Below, piece by piece: positions 26,372 through 36,207 of a DNA stretch of 64,000 nucleotides. Within the stretch, counting starts at the first letter, position 1, and each line of letters starts with the position of its first letter. Under the pieces are notes generated by a model that saw only the letters and a list, made by a program, of their open reading frames with translations, was not told where the DNA came from and searched no databases. Source of the stretch: an uncultured Sphingomonas sp. (lineage in GTDB: Bacteria; Pseudomonadota; Alphaproteobacteria; Sphingomonadales; Sphingomonadaceae). The stretch lies in the NCBI GenBank assembly GCA_913776045.1, contig CAJYOI010000009.1, positions 1 through 64,000 of the forward strand. Reading direction: 5' to 3'. A program made the translations under genes and the position numbers.

Positions 26372-27124
26372 TTACACTGCCAGCCGCCGGTACAGCGCGA
26401 CCTGCACCAACGCGAGGACCAGCGCGCCCACCGCCGCGATGCCGCAGGCAAGCCCCGCTCCGATCGCGACGATGACCGGATTGCCGCCGCCCGCCGTCCC
26501 GAACGACAGCGCGATGCTGCCCAGCAGACCGGGGATCAGGAACACGCTCGCGTAGATCGCCGCCAGCACCCACCCACGGCTGGCGGTCAGCGCCCAGCTG
26601 CGCGCAATCGCGGCGACCGCGCCGATCGGCGCTTCGGCGACGATCACCGGCCCCATCAGCATCGTGCGGCCGTAGATGTAGAACAGCGGCCCCGCGGCGA
26701 CGATCATCAGCATCGGCACGGCCAGCGCCATCGACATTAGCCCCGCCATGGGCAGCGACACCAGGATCGTCGCCAGCAGATAGCGCTGGAACAGTGCCAG
26801 CGCCCGGCCGAGCGCGCCGCCCACCGACACCCGATCGCGGTTGAGGTACAACGCGAAGATGGCCAGCGACCCGAACAGCGCGATCGCCGGCGACACCAGG
26901 TACCAGCCGCCATAGCTGCCCGCCCATGCCTGGATCGCATCGCCCCAGGCGCGCATCGCGGCTTCGTCGCGCGCCTCTGGCACCGCGGGCAATGGCGGCA
27001 GCAGCAGTTGCGCCGCGAACGGTCCCAGGAAGAAGGCGAGCCCGGCCAGCGGCAGCAGCAGGCTGCCGTCGCGCCGCCAGGCGGCCAGCGCGTCGCGGAA
27101 GGGCACGGCGAAGAAGCGGTTCAC
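26372..27124 (-). CDS. Integral membrane protein, unknown function (second of a pair)
   Basis: A 250-residue hydrophobic protein with about six helices. The GTG start at 27124 overlaps the stop of the upstream gene (GTGA), which fixes the start. Short polar loops such as FRDALAAWRRDGSLL and EAPIGAVAAIARSW recall the glycerophosphodiesterase-membrane-domain/YciC-like group, in which an amphipathic helix precedes each helical hairpin. Together with its partner it could form one membrane complex. No function is known. Confidence 0.75.
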   Translation of the reverse strand: MNRFFAVPFRDALAAWRRDGSLLLPLAGLAFFLGPFAAQLLLPPLPAVPEARDEAAMRAWGDAIQAWAGSYGGWYLVSPAIALFGSLAIFALYLNRDRVSVGGALGRALALFQRYLLATILVSLPMAGLMSMALAVPMLMIVAAGPLFYIYGRTMLMGPVIVAEAPIGAVAAIARSWALTASRGWVLAAIYASVFLIPGLLGSIALSFGTAGGGNPVIVAIGAGLACGIAAVGALVLALVQVALYRRLAV

Positions 27125-27984
27125 GGCCGCGGATCGTCCTGCATCGGCGCTGCCGCGGCGACGACCGATCCGCCGGCCGCCCCGACGATCGCGACGTACA
27201 GCCGTGCGCAGAACGCGGCCGCCAGCACCGTGAACACCGCCGATACGGCCGACGTGGCGATCGCGGTAACCACGCCGGTCAGCGTAACCGGCCCGGTACC
27301 GCCGTCGAACAGACGCAGGATCGTGCCGAACACCGTCTGCACCGCCAGCACCGATACGAACGCGACGATTCCGTAGAGCAGCAGCACGCCGAGCAGACGC
27401 CATGTCAGGCCGCGCGTCAGGCGGAAGGCATAGGGAATCGCGCCCGCCCCGCGCCGTTCCTCGACGATCACCGCGCTCAACGCCGCCAGTCGGGCGCCTA
27501 GGAACAGGACCGCGACGAACGCGACCACGCCGTACAGCGTCGCGATGCCGACATAGGTCCCATTCAGCCGCTCCATCATGACCTGCCCGCTTGCCACCGC
27601 GGTCGCATCGATCCCGCCCATGACCACCAGCACGATCGCCGGCAGCATCAGCAGCGTCGCGGCGAGGCCGACCAGGATGAAGCCCCCGATCGTCGGCAGC
27701 AGCCGCCGGGTCGCGATGCCGATTATCTCCCCGGAGGTGCGTGCTGTCCCCACCGTCGCAGCGATGATCGCCAGCTGCGCCCACAGCGACAGCAGGGATG
27801 CGACGAGCGATACCAGGCTGAACGTGATCTTGAGTCCCGGCGCGGCCATCTCGCGAAGCCCGTCGAAACTGGTTATCGCCGCCGACGGCAGGAAAATCCC
27901 GAGGATCGCGATCGGCAGGATGACGCCCAGACGATCCCCCAGCGTTTCGACCGTACGGTCCCAGACATAGCCCATCTTCACCAT
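27121..27984 (-). CDS. Integral membrane protein, unknown function (first of a pair)
   Basis: A 287-residue protein with about six helices. It is related in style to the downstream gene: MVKMGYVWDRTVETLGDRLG (1-20) followed by ILPIAILGIFLP, and a second half opening IPYAFRLTRGLTWRLLGVLL. It resembles YciC/DUF-type membrane proteins common in sphingomonads. It is divergent from lipB, with about 70-100 bp between the starts. Confidence 0.75.
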   Translation of the reverse strand: MVKMGYVWDRTVETLGDRLGVILPIAILGIFLPSAAITSFDGLREMAAPGLKITFSLVSLVASLLSLWAQLAIIAATVGTARTSGEIIGIATRRLLPTIGGFILVGLAATLLMLPAIVLVVMGGIDATAVASGQVMMERLNGTYVGIATLYGVVAFVAVLFLGARLAALSAVIVEERRGAGAIPYAFRLTRGLTWRLLGVLLLYGIVAFVSVLAVQTVFGTILRLFDGGTGPVTLTGVVTAIATSAVSAVFTVLAAAFCARLYVAIVGAAGGSVVAAAAPMQDDPRP

Positions 27985-28085
27985 AACGCTCGCGCCCCCT
28001 TCGTCGCACCGGACAGCCGCGTTCGCTTAGCGGATAGTTCGCCGGCTTGCCAATGACGCCGCGCGCCCGCATCTGGAACGGCATC

Positions 28086-28754
28086 ATGGCCGACCTTCCC
28101 GACGACATCGAATGGCGTGTCAGCGCAGCGCCCGTCCCGTACGACGTCGCACTGGCGGAGATGGACGCACGCAACCGGGCGGTGCAGGCGGGCGAGGCGC
28201 GCGAGCTCGTCTGGCTGCTCGAACACCCGCCGCTCTATACCGCGGGGACCAGTGCGGACGTCGCCGAGTTGATCGACCCGCGCTTTCCCGTGCACGCTAC
28301 CGGACGCGGGGGGCGCTATACCTATCACGGGCCGGGTCAGCGGATCGGCTATCTTGTGCTCGATCTCGCCAGGCGCGGCAAGGACGTGCGCTGCTTCGTC
28401 CATGCGCTGGAGGGCTGGGTGATCGACGCACTGGCCCAGATCGGGATTGCCGCCTTTCGCGCCGAGGGGCGGATAGGCATCTGGACGCACGACCCCCTGC
28501 GCGGCGAGGCGAAGATCGGCGCGATCGGGGTGCGGGTGAAGCGCTGGGTGACGATGCACGGCTTTTCGGTGAACCTCGCCCCCGACCTGTCGCACTTCGG
28601 CGGAATCGTACCCTGCGGCATCGCCGATTACGGCGTGACGAGTGCCCAGGCGCTCGGCAAGGACGCCGCCTTCGCAACGTTCGATGCGGCCCTGGCGTTG
28701 AGCGCGCGACCGTTTCTGAACGCCCTGTCCTGTCCGACAAAAATCGAGGCTTGA
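28086..28754 (+). CDS. lipB: Lipoyl(octanoyl) transferase
   Basis: A protein of about 222 residues that moves octanoyl groups from acyl carrier protein to lipoate-dependent enzymes. Motifs are [13 protein letters not shown] (the RGGxxTxHGPGQ signature), the catalytic Lys in [11 protein letters not shown] and the catalytic Cys in [13 protein letters not shown] prefer ATG 28086, with GGAACG 7 bases upstream. An in-frame ATG at 28053 would add 11 residues and cannot be ruled out. Confidence 0.94.
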   Translation: MADLPDDIEWRVSAAPVPYDVALAEMDARNRAVQAGEARELVWLLEHPPLYTAGTSADVAELIDPRFPVHATGRGGRYTYHGPGQRIGYLVLDLARRGKDVRCFVHALEGWVIDALAQIGIAAFRAEGRIGIWTHDPLRGEAKIGAIGVRVKRWVTMHGFSVNLAPDLSHFGGIVPCGIADYGVTSAQALGKDAAFATFDAALALSARPFLNALSCPTKIEA

Positions 28755-28846
28755 GGGTCAGGGTCTGTTTGACTAATGTCCACCACGATTTGGGTATTAC
28801 AAGGCCTAGAGCCGGCCCTGATCGCCTTATCTAGGGAGCTTCCACA

Positions 28847-29122
28847 ATGCGTGCACTTCTCACCAAGGCCCTCACCGGCTCGATGATCGCCGGCGCTGCG
28901 CTGCTGGTTTCGGCTTGCGGTGGTTCGACCACCAACACCACCGAAAACACCGTCATCACCGACCTGAACGCGACCGACGCGACCATGGACGGCACGATGT
29001 CGGACAACATGACCCCGGTCGACGGCGCCATGGGCAACGACATGATGATGTCGAACGACACCATGATGGCGAACGACACCATGATGATGTCGAACACCAC
29101 GACGACCACGAACGCGATGTAA
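28847..29122 (+). CDS. Met/Asn/Thr-rich small lipoprotein
   Basis: A 91-residue protein with a lipoprotein signal: LVSAC lipobox, Cys24. The mature chain is low complexity: Thr/Asn-rich (STTNTTENTVIT), then repeats built on NDTMM and MMMSN up to a Thr/Asn tail. A ribosome site AGGGAG precedes ATG 28847, and a strong terminator follows at 29183, so it is a single-gene unit. It should be anchored in the outer or inner membrane facing the periplasm. Met clusters can bind Cu(I), but no experimental relative is recognised, so the role is open. Confidence 0.8.
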   Translation: MRALLTKALTGSMIAGAALLVSACGGSTTNTTENTVITDLNATDATMDGTMSDNMTPVDGAMGNDMMMSNDTMMANDTMMMSNTTTTTNAM

Positions 29123-29182
29123 TCGTCGCGTCGCGGCGGATCGCGGCGGGCCAGATGCCCCCGCGGTCATCGTGACAGAGAC

Positions 29183-29216
29183 AAAGGGCCGCCCGGCACG
29201 TCCGGGCGGCCCTTTT
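29183..29216 (+). terminator. Rho-independent terminator of the lipoprotein gene
   Basis: AAAGGGCCGCCCGG, a short CACGT loop, CCGGGCGGCCC and then TTTTCTTTT. This is an 11-pair GC-rich stem plus a T-run, 60 bp past the lipoprotein stop. It is the clearest terminator in the window. Confidence 0.85.
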
Positions 29217-29424
29217 CTTTTGCGCGTGACGGCAGCGTGCCCGGCTCGTCAAGCCATGCTCGCCCCCTTCCCCGGTCATTCCCTCCCGCAACCGGATTCG
29301 GTTCGTCGCAACCGATCGCCGCGCCGCCCTTCGCCGGGCAGAAACCGCTTGGGTGAAAGCCTGATTATGCTTAATGAATCCGCGGGCTTCGGCGGGCTGT
29401 GCCGTCGGCAGCAAGAGGGTGGTG

Positions 29425-30102
29425 ATGACGTTGCGTATCCTGACGATGGTAGCGGCTGCGGGTTTGGCGGTTGCGGCGGCAGCCCCGGCGCGGGCGCAGT
29501 TCTTCTTCCAGTCCCCCGACCTGCGGGGCCAGCCGGTCGACGGCAGCGAACCCGGCATGGTCGGCCAGGCCCTCCCCGGCGCCACACCCGACGAGTTGAA
29601 GGCGGCACTCGCCTGGAACCTGCGCGCTGCGCTCAACGTCGCGGCGCTCCAGTGCCAGTTCGCGCCGCAGTTGCTGACGCTGCAGAACTACAACAAGCTG
29701 ATCAAGGATCACGAGGCGGAGCTGGCCAGCCAGTACGCCGTGCTCGGCAAATATTTCTCTCGCGTCAACAAGACGCCGAAGGCGGGCCAGACCGAACTCG
29801 ATAAGTTCGGGACGCGTGTCTATTCCGGCTATTCGACGGTCGGCGCGCAGCTGACCTTTTGCCAGACGGCGGGCGACATCGCGCACATGGCGGTCTTCAC
29901 CCCGCGCGGCAGCTTCACCACGCTGGCGCAAGAGCGTCTCCGCCAGCTGCGCAACAGCCTGGTACTCGCCGGCGAACAGCGATTCCCCTGGGGCTTCAAT
30001 CCGCCCGTACCGGTCCGCCTGCCACGGTTCGAGGACGTGTGCTGGCGCAAGGAACAGTGGAACGTGAAGACCTGCGGGGCCTATGTCTCGCCGTTTGCGT
30101 AA
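29425..30102 (+). CDS. Secreted protein of unknown function
   Basis: A 225-residue protein starting at ATG 29425, with AGAGGG just upstream. The signal peptide ends near ARAQFFF (about residue 24). The mature chain keeps four cysteines (in LQCQF, LTFCQTAG, EDVCWRKE and VKTCGAY), a pattern expected of two disulfides in the periplasm. It ends in FPWGFNPPVPVRLPRFEDVC, a Pro/Arg-rich tail. I do not recognise a named family. Confidence 0.7.
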   Translation: MTLRILTMVAAAGLAVAAAAPARAQFFFQSPDLRGQPVDGSEPGMVGQALPGATPDELKAALAWNLRAALNVAALQCQFAPQLLTLQNYNKLIKDHEAELASQYAVLGKYFSRVNKTPKAGQTELDKFGTRVYSGYSTVGAQLTFCQTAGDIAHMAVFTPRGSFTTLAQERLRQLRNSLVLAGEQRFPWGFNPPVPVRLPRFEDVCWRKEQWNVKTCGAYVSPFA

Positions 30103-30129
30103 ACCTCCCCACCCCTGGGGAAGTTCGTC

Positions 30130-30211
30130 GTCATCCCGGACTTGATCCGGAATCCAGAGCCAAAAGCCGTAGCGCTCGCGACCTTCGATCCCGGATCAAG
30201 TCCGGGATGAC
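30130..30211. repeat. Palindromic intergenic repeat, family 1 (copy 1)
   Basis: GTCATCCCGGACTTGATCCG at the left and its near-exact inverted copy at 30191-30211 on the right, 82 bp end to end. A second copy of identical length lies at 46021-46102. It sits just after a gene end, as REP-type elements do, and may fold as one long hairpin in RNA. Confidence 0.75.
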
Positions 30212-30229
30212 GGTCGCGAGATCTGGCGC

Positions 30230-30862
30230 CTACCGCAGCCCCAACGCCTTGTGGGTCTGCAGCGACAGGCGCCACTTTGGCCGCACCATTGCGAAGTCGA
30301 CCGCGGCCTGAACGTTCGCCGCCCCCCGCGCATCGTCCATCGGCTGCACGAGGAAATGGGCGAAGTCCCACGCCTCCATCGCATCCGCATCGCTGCCGGG
30401 CTGCGGCCAGACCAGCTTTAACTCGTCACCCGACCGCTGGACCACATCGCTGCCCGCCTTGGGGCTGATGCACACCCAGTCGATGCCGGGATGCGCCGCA
30501 ATCGTACCATTGCTTTCCATCGCGATCTCGAAGCCTTGCGCATGCAGCGCATCGACGATGGCGTCGTCGATCTGAAGCATCGGCTCGCCGCCGGTCAGCA
30601 CGACGAAGCGCCGCTCGGCGCCTTCGCCCCAGTGGTCGGCAACTGCCTGCGCGAGGGCCGCAGCGTCGGCGAACTTGCCGCCGCCCAGCCCATCGGTGCC
30701 GACGAAATCGGTATCGCAGAATTGGCAGATGGCGCTCGCGCGGTCCTGTTCGCGGCCCGACCACAGGTTGCAGCCGGCAAAGCGCACGAAAACCGCGCGC
30801 CGCCCGGCATTCACGCCTTCGCCCTGCAACGTGAGGAAGATTTCCTTGACCGCGTAGGTCAC
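30230..30862 (-). CDS. queE: 7-carboxy-7-deazaguanine synthase
   Basis: A 210-residue radical SAM enzyme that makes the deazaguanine core in queuosine synthesis. Motifs are EIFLTLQGEGVNAGRRAVFVR at the N-terminus (split over LQGEG) and the cluster cysteines in CNLWSG with CQFCDTDF, giving a long C-x14-C-x2-C spacing typical of the proteobacterial class. LTGGEPM and ESNGT follow. It starts 10 bp past the queC stop, so queC-queE form an operon. Confidence 0.95.
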   Translation of the reverse strand: MTYAVKEIFLTLQGEGVNAGRRAVFVRFAGCNLWSGREQDRASAICQFCDTDFVGTDGLGGGKFADAAALAQAVADHWGEGAERRFVVLTGGEPMLQIDDAIVDALHAQGFEIAMESNGTIAAHPGIDWVCISPKAGSDVVQRSGDELKLVWPQPGSDADAMEAWDFAHFLVQPMDDARGAANVQAAVDFAMVRPKWRLSLQTHKALGLR

Positions 30863-30872
30863 GCGTTCGTCC

Positions 30873-31562
30873 TCACGGCCGGACGGCGTAGACCGTTGGG
30901 TCGGGCAGCCCGGCGTCGTCGAAGCCCTTCGAGCGCAGGCGGCAACTGTCGCACAAACCGCAATGCACGCCGCCGGGTGCGGGATCGTAGCAGGACCAGC
31001 TCATGCCCGCGTCCAGCCCCAGCCGCGCGGCCTCGACCACGATTTCGGCCTTGGTCATGTTCTGCAAGGGCGCGCGGATCTGGAACGGGGCGCCTTCCAC
31101 GCCCGCCTTCGTCGCCAGTTCGGCAAGCTGCTCGAACGCGGCAATGAATTCCGGGCGGCAGTCGGGGTAGCCCGAATAGTCGAGAGCATTGACCCCGATA
31201 TAGAGGTCGCGTGCACCGACCGCTTCGGCCCAGCCGAGCGCCAGGCTGAGGAAGATAGTGTTACGCGCGGGCACGTAGGTGACGGGAATCCCCTCGCCCA
31301 CGCCGTCCTTCGGCACGTCGATGTCCGCGGTCAGCGCCGACCCGCCGAACGCCGACAGGTCGAGCGGCAGGACGACGTGGCGTTCCGCCCCCAGCGACGC
31401 GGCGATGCGACGCGCGGCTGCCAGTTCGACCTGGTGGCGCTGGTTGTAATCGATCGACAGCGCGAACAGCCGATGCCCGTCCTCGCGCGCGCGCGCGGCG
31501 GAAACCATCGAGTCGAGGCCGCCGGAAATCAGGGCGACCGCTACGGTGTCTGAAGATGTCAT
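30873..31562 (-). CDS. queC: 7-cyano-7-deazaguanine synthase
   Basis: A 229-residue PP-loop ATPase, ATG at 31562. SGGLDS (about 13-18) is the ATP loop. [17 protein letters not shown], in two parts CYDP and CGLCDSC, is the zinc site. It turns 7-carboxy-7-deazaguanine into preQ0 with ATP and ammonia, the step after QueE. Confidence 0.96.
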   Translation of the reverse strand: MTSSDTVAVALISGGLDSMVSAARAREDGHRLFALSIDYNQRHQVELAAARRIAASLGAERHVVLPLDLSAFGGSALTADIDVPKDGVGEGIPVTYVPARNTIFLSLALGWAEAVGARDLYIGVNALDYSGYPDCRPEFIAAFEQLAELATKAGVEGAPFQIRAPLQNMTKAEIVVEAARLGLDAGMSWSCYDPAPGGVHCGLCDSCRLRSKGFDDAGLPDPTVYAVRP

Positions 31563-31617
31563 GATGCGCGCCTTGCTACGCGCTTCGACCGCGAATCGCA
31601 ATTGCCGGACGACGAAA

Positions 31618-31637
31618 GGGCCGCCCGAGGGCGGCCC
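31618..31637 (-). terminator. Terminator after the chemoreceptor pair
   Basis: GGGCCGCC, a CGAG loop, GGCGGCCC: an 8-bp GC stem. On the minus strand it is followed by TTTCGTC. It lies about 100 bp past the end of the chemoreceptor gene and before queC. Confidence 0.6.
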
Positions 31638-31737
31638 AGTCAATCTGTCAGCTAGGGAGCTGCGCGCCGTATCAGGCACATCCCCGCTCTAGACTGATAT
31701 TGGTTAAGGTCATGTGAACAAGACTTTTATCGCCGAA

Positions 31738-33081
31738 TTATGCCGCCTCGCGCGTGACGAAGGCGTCGGCCGCCTGTCGCAGCCCGGCCAGCGTCGAATC
31801 GATCCGGTTCACGTCGCCGCCCAGCCGTTCGATATCGGTCGCGACGCATTCGGTATCGCTGTGGATCGCAGCGATCGTCGCCGACATCGAATCCGCCGCC
31901 AGCGCGGTTTCGTCGACGGATGCAGTGATCGCAGTCACCGTCATCGCCTGCGCCTCCATGGCATAGCGGATGCGGTCGGCGGACTGCTGTAGTTCGACGA
32001 CGGTCGACCGGATGCCAGCGTTGGTATCCACAGCGACGCGGGTGGCGGACTGGATCGCGGCGATCTTCGCGGCGATATCGTCGGTCGCCCGCGCGGTCTG
32101 ATTCGCCAGGCTCTTCACTTCCTGCGCGACGACAGCGAAGCCGCGACCGGCATCGCCGGCTCGGGCGGCCTCGATCGTCGCGTTCAGCGCCAGCAGATTG
32201 GTCTGTCCTGCGATGTCGCGGATCAGGCCCAGGATCGATTCGATCGACTTCGCATGGTCGCTCAGCGCCTCGCTCATCCCCACGGCATCGCTCGCCTGGT
32301 CGGAAGCGAGGGTCGCGACGTCGGCGGCGGCTTCGACCTCCAGCCTGGCATCCTCGATCGCGCGGATCAGGCCCGCGGCGGTCTGTGCGGCCTCGCGCAT
32401 TGCGACCGCCGATTCCTCTGCGGCTGCGGCGACTTCACTCGTCTTGCCGAGCATGCCGCGCGTCGCACGGGACGTGGCCCCGGCCTGCGACTGGACGTCG
32501 CTGCCCTGCATCGCCGCCTGTTCAATCAGGGTCGAAATCGATTCGCGGAACGTCGACGCGCGGTCCCGGCGCAGACCGTCACTGCGATCGCGCTCCAGCG
32601 TGTAGACATGCGTCGCCAGGAAGTCCGCCTCGATCTGTGCGACGCGACGGATGATCGAACACAGCCGGGAGTATTGTTCGTGATCGGTGCCGATATCCTC
32701 GGCGATGACGTCTATCGTGACCTGATGACCATAGGACAGAGCGGCGAATTGCGCGGATAGCGACACACCGGCATCGATCGCGCGGGCGAACTGGCTGCAG
32801 CCCGACCGGATCCAGTCACTGTTGTCGATGTCGCGATATTTCGCGCAGGTGTACGCGACGCCTTGCGCCTTCAGCGATGCGATCGTCTCCGGCGTCAATG
32901 CCTTCATGATCGGCGCCGCGGCGCGCGAGACGAGGTAGTGATCCCAGAAACGGTCGACGATTTCCGCTTCCTTGCCCCCGATCGCCGCGGCGACCGCAGC
33001 GCAGCCGGGCCGCAGATCGCCATCCCAATCATAGTCGTCGATTCTCAAGACAGCAGCGCGGGCGTTGAAAAGCGTGTCCAT
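31738..33081 (-). CDS. Soluble methyl-accepting chemotaxis-type sensor, globin-like N-terminus
   Basis: A 447-residue protein without membrane helices. Residues 1-170 form a helical sensor with [13 protein letters not shown], which resembles the globin-coupled (protoglobin) domain, although the expected proximal-His motif HxxIGL is not seen. Residues 200-447 are a coiled-coil signalling domain with the hairpin tip [20 protein letters not shown] and [13 protein letters not shown]. It should act on CheA/CheW or a related kinase in the cytoplasm. It is 9 bp after a paralogue and ends before a hairpin. Confidence 0.85.
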   Translation of the reverse strand: MDTLFNARAAVLRIDDYDWDGDLRPGCAAVAAAIGGKEAEIVDRFWDHYLVSRAAAPIMKALTPETIASLKAQGVAYTCAKYRDIDNSDWIRSGCSQFARAIDAGVSLSAQFAALSYGHQVTIDVIAEDIGTDHEQYSRLCSIIRRVAQIEADFLATHVYTLERDRSDGLRRDRASTFRESISTLIEQAAMQGSDVQSQAGATSRATRGMLGKTSEVAAAAEESAVAMREAAQTAAGLIRAIEDARLEVEAAADVATLASDQASDAVGMSEALSDHAKSIESILGLIRDIAGQTNLLALNATIEAARAGDAGRGFAVVAQEVKSLANQTARATDDIAAKIAAIQSATRVAVDTNAGIRSTVVELQQSADRIRYAMEAQAMTVTAITASVDETALAADSMSATIAAIHSDTECVATDIERLGGDVNRIDSTLAGLRQAADAFVTREAA

Positions 33082-33090
33082 CGAAACACC

Positions 33091-34467
33091 CTATGCGGCG
33101 ACCATCGTGACGAAATCGCCGGTGTTCCCGCGCAGGGCATCCAGTTGCTCCTCCAGCGCGGTGAAGCCGGCGCCGACGCGGTCGATGTCGGCCGCGACCG
33201 TTTCGGTATCGCTGCGGATCGCAGCGATCGTCGCCGACATCGAATCGGCGGCCAGCGCGGTCTCGTCGACCGATGCGGTGATGGCGGTAACGGTGGTCGC
33301 CTGTGCCTCCATCGCGTGCCGGATGCGATCGGCCGATTCCTGCACCTCGACCACGGTCGCCTTGATGCTGGCGTTTGTCTCGACGGTGACGCGGGTCGCC
33401 GACTGGATCGCGGCGATCTTGGCGGCGATGTCGTCTGTCGCCCGCGCGGTCTGGTTGGCGAGGCTCTTCACTTCCTGCGCGACGACCGCGAAGCCACGGC
33501 CCGCGTCCCCGGCCCGCGCCGCCTCGATCGTGGCGTTGAGCGCCAGCAGGTTGGTCTGGCCGGCAATGTCGCGGATCAGGCCCAGGATCGATTCGATCGA
33601 CTTGGCGTGATCGCTCAGCGCTTCGCTCATGCCGACCGCTTCGCTCGCCTGGCTCGAGGCGCGGGTCGCGACTTCGGCCGCCGTTTCGACCTCCAGCCGG
33701 GCATCCTCGATCGCCCGGATGAGGCCCGCGGCGGTCTGCGCCGCCTCGCGCATGGCGACGGCCGACTGTTCCGCCGCGGCCGCGACTTCACTCGTCTTGC
33801 CCAGCATGCCGCGTGCCGCCAGCGACGTCGCGCCGGCCTGGCTGCGCAGCGACTGGCCGGCCTGCGATGTCTGCTCGACCGTCATGGCGATCTTCTCGCG
33901 AAAATCGGTTGCCAGCCGGTCGCGGGTCAGGCGCTCGTCATGTTCCTGGAGCAGGCGATGAATGGTGCCGGTAACGTCGCCTTCCAAGCCGGTCAGGCGC
34001 ATCAGCACTTCGATCATCCCGGCCAGCGTCGGGTCACCCGCCGGCGTCTTGCGCAGCACGATTTCCAGCGCCACTCGGTCGCTGGCGCTGATCATCGATC
34101 GCAGGGCGAACAGATCAACCTTGGCGAGATAGGCGGCAGAGACCGACCGTTCGATCGATTCGATCCAGCGCCGGCCGGTCGTGTCCAGGAAACGGTCGCG
34201 CAGAAACGTTGACCCAAGGTCGATCATTTTGCGCGTTTCGTGCGGGGCCCAGTCGCGCTCGTCGCCGAAATGGGTCAGCCACTGGCGCCAATAGGCTTCT
34301 GACACGCTGCCGATTTCGGGTTCGATCACCTGCCAGACGGCACGGCACATCTCGAGCCCCATGGCATCGAAACCGAACACGCGCAGGCGGCGGTCGAGGT
34401 CAATCTGGGCGGCAAGACTGCCAGGGGCGGGCATCGTTTCGATCACGTCGGTCTCCGTCGCGGGCAC
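33091..34467 (-). CDS. Soluble methyl-accepting chemotaxis-type sensor, paralogue of the next gene
   Basis: 458 residues from a GTG at 34467; an ATG at 34434 is an alternative start. The sensor half (about 20-190) has [16 protein letters not shown] and AYWRQWL, like globin-coupled sensors of alphaproteobacteria. The proximal His position appears to be Ser or Ala in [15 protein letters not shown]. The signalling half matches the downstream protein almost residue for residue, including a run of about 80 identical positions around the hairpin tip. The sensor halves differ strongly. The pair probably reads two signals into one output. Confidence 0.83.
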   Translation of the reverse strand: MPATETDVIETMPAPGSLAAQIDLDRRLRVFGFDAMGLEMCRAVWQVIEPEIGSVSEAYWRQWLTHFGDERDWAPHETRKMIDLGSTFLRDRFLDTTGRRWIESIERSVSAAYLAKVDLFALRSMISASDRVALEIVLRKTPAGDPTLAGMIEVLMRLTGLEGDVTGTIHRLLQEHDERLTRDRLATDFREKIAMTVEQTSQAGQSLRSQAGATSLAARGMLGKTSEVAAAAEQSAVAMREAAQTAAGLIRAIEDARLEVETAAEVATRASSQASEAVGMSEALSDHAKSIESILGLIRDIAGQTNLLALNATIEAARAGDAGRGFAVVAQEVKSLANQTARATDDIAAKIAAIQSATRVTVETNASIKATVVEVQESADRIRHAMEAQATTVTAITASVDETALAADSMSATIAAIRSDTETVAADIDRVGAGFTALEEQLDALRGNTGDFVTMVAA

Positions 34468-34520
34468 GTCACTCGCCTGCGGTTAGACCGGAACGCTACC
34501 GCGCGAAGGTTAAACGGCCG

Positions 34521-35579
34521 TTAGTGTCGACTGATTCGCCCGGCATCGACATGAAATTGCACCGCCGTCCCCGGCAGTCCGGCGAACAGCGCGGCTTCGG
34601 TACCCGTCATCCATACCTGCCCGACGCCGGACAGCGCGTCGAACAGCGCGGCGCGGCGATGCGGATCGAGGTGGGCTGCGACTTCATCGAGCAGCAGGAT
34701 CGGCGGTCGCCCGGTGCGATCAGCGACGAGTGCGGCATGAGCGAGCACGATGCCAAACAGCAACGCCTTCTGTTCGCCAGTCGAACTGATTGCGGCGGGC
34801 TGTCCCTTGTCGAGATGGGTGACGACCAGGTCGCTGCGGTGCGGGCCGACCAGCGTACGGCCGGCCGCGGCGTCGCGCCGACGCCCATCGGCCAGCCGCC
34901 GTGCGAGATCGTCCTCCTCCCCGCCGTCGATCGTCAGGCCGGCACGTGCGAAGCCGCCCGGCGCCCCGGCTAGCCGGTCGTTCAGCGCGTCGACGGTCGC
35001 CCGGCGCGCCGCAACGATCGCCGCGCCATGGTCGCCCATCGCCCCCTCCAGCGCCCCGAGCCACGTCGGATCGGCGGGCGTCTCGTCGGCAAGCAGCCGG
35101 TTGCGTTGGCGCATCGCCGCTTCGTAGCGCGCGGCGTGATGGGCATGGGCGGGTGCGAGCGCGAGCACCAGCCGGTCGAGGAACCGCCGCCGCTCCGACG
35201 CGGGCTCGACGAACAGCCGGTCCATCGCCGGGGTCAGCCACAAGATGCTCAGCCGTTCGGCGAGCGCATTGGCGGTCGCGGTGGCGCCGTTGATCCGGAC
35301 GATCCGCCGTTCCGGTGCCGACGCCAGCGTGCCGGTCGCGACCTCGTCGCCGCTCACCAGCGTCGCGGCGACCCCGAAACCCCCGCCGCCCTCGACCCGC
35401 GCGATCGCCGACAACGCCGCACGCCGCAACCCGCGGCCAGGCGCGAGCAGCGATACCGCCTCCAACACGTTGGTCTTGCCCGCACCATTGTCGCCCGCGA
35501 GCACGACGAACCCCGGCGCGGCGACGATCGTCGTCGCAGCGTGGTTGCGATAATCGGTCAGGACGAGGCGGGACAGCAT
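34521..35579 (-). CDS. recF: DNA replication and repair protein RecF
   Basis: A 352-residue SMC-like ATPase, ATG at 35579. [12 protein letters not shown] at the start, Walker [11 protein letters not shown] (about 27-36), the STGEQKALL signature and Walker [14 protein letters not shown] are all present. It loads RecA at gapped DNA with RecO and RecR. It lies 2.1 kb from dnaN on the same strand, with three other genes between, so the classical dnaA-dnaN-recF order is broken here. Confidence 0.95.
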   Translation of the reverse strand: MLSRLVLTDYRNHAATTIVAAPGFVVLAGDNGAGKTNVLEAVSLLAPGRGLRRAALSAIARVEGGGGFGVAATLVSGDEVATGTLASAPERRIVRINGATATANALAERLSILWLTPAMDRLFVEPASERRRFLDRLVLALAPAHAHHAARYEAAMRQRNRLLADETPADPTWLGALEGAMGDHGAAIVAARRATVDALNDRLAGAPGGFARAGLTIDGGEEDDLARRLADGRRRDAAAGRTLVGPHRSDLVVTHLDKGQPAAISSTGEQKALLFGIVLAHAALVADRTGRPPILLLDEVAAHLDPHRRAALFDALSGVGQVWMTGTEAALFAGLPGTAVQFHVDAGRISRH

Positions 35580-35663
35580 GGACCGTCCGTCTCTAGCGAC
35601 ACTCTGGAACGGCGGACAGCGTCTTCCCATCTGTTACGCCCAGGGAACGAAAGAGGTCGGGGA

Positions 35664-36119
35664 ATGCTGGATATTCTGGTCGCGCTACTGCTGACATGGG
35701 CGGCGCTGACGGTGGCGGGAGATACGCCGGCGGGGCGAGCGCTGCGGCGGATACTGGTCGATTGGCCGGCCGAGCGGCTGTCCCGCATCACTCGCGGTCA
35801 TGTGACGCTGTCGATCCTGGTGTTCGGCGGCACTGGCCTGCTGGTCGCGGTGCTCGGCCACGAAGCCGCGCGCTTCCTGGCGATGGGCCTGCCCGAACTG
35901 GCGAGCTGGATCACGATGTTCGAAGTGACCGCCTATCTCGACGCCGCAGTCGCGGTGGTGACGGCCGTAACGGCGACACGCTTCGCCGGCGTCAAGGCGT
36001 GGCTGCGCACGCTTCCCCACTCCAAGCGCCCCCGCAATCGCGCCCCGCGCCAGCGTCCGGCGCAAGGCGTGCGGAAAGCGTCCAACGACGATGAACCTGG
36101 ATGGGCGCTGGCGGCCTGA
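35664..36119 (+). CDS. Small membrane protein of unknown function
   Basis: A 151-residue protein, ATG 35664 behind AAGAGG. Three helices are visible: 3-18, about 50-68 and about 85-112. A very basic, Pro/Arg-rich tail (SKRPRNRAPRQRPAQ) follows. Divergent from recF, with 84 bp between starts. No family recognised. Confidence 0.65.
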   Translation: MLDILVALLLTWAALTVAGDTPAGRALRRILVDWPAERLSRITRGHVTLSILVFGGTGLLVAVLGHEAARFLAMGLPELASWITMFEVTAYLDAAVAVVTAVTATRFAGVKAWLRTLPHSKRPRNRAPRQRPAQGVRKASNDDEPGWALAA

Positions 36120-36207
36120 CGGAGGGGTGTCACCGTTTCCGGATACCGAAACATCCCTCCCGACGCGCTATTGCGCCACGTTCCCTTCCAGGGAAGGATC
36201 GGGCCGA

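Noticed and set aside
28841-29122. Treating the Met/Asn/Thr protein as a non-coding repeat
   Set aside because: It has a complete lipoprotein signal, a ribosome site and its own terminator, so it is read as a gene.
30130-30211. Possible CRISPR unit
   Set aside because: It is one inverted pair, not a series of direct repeats with spacers; the other copy lies 16 kb away.
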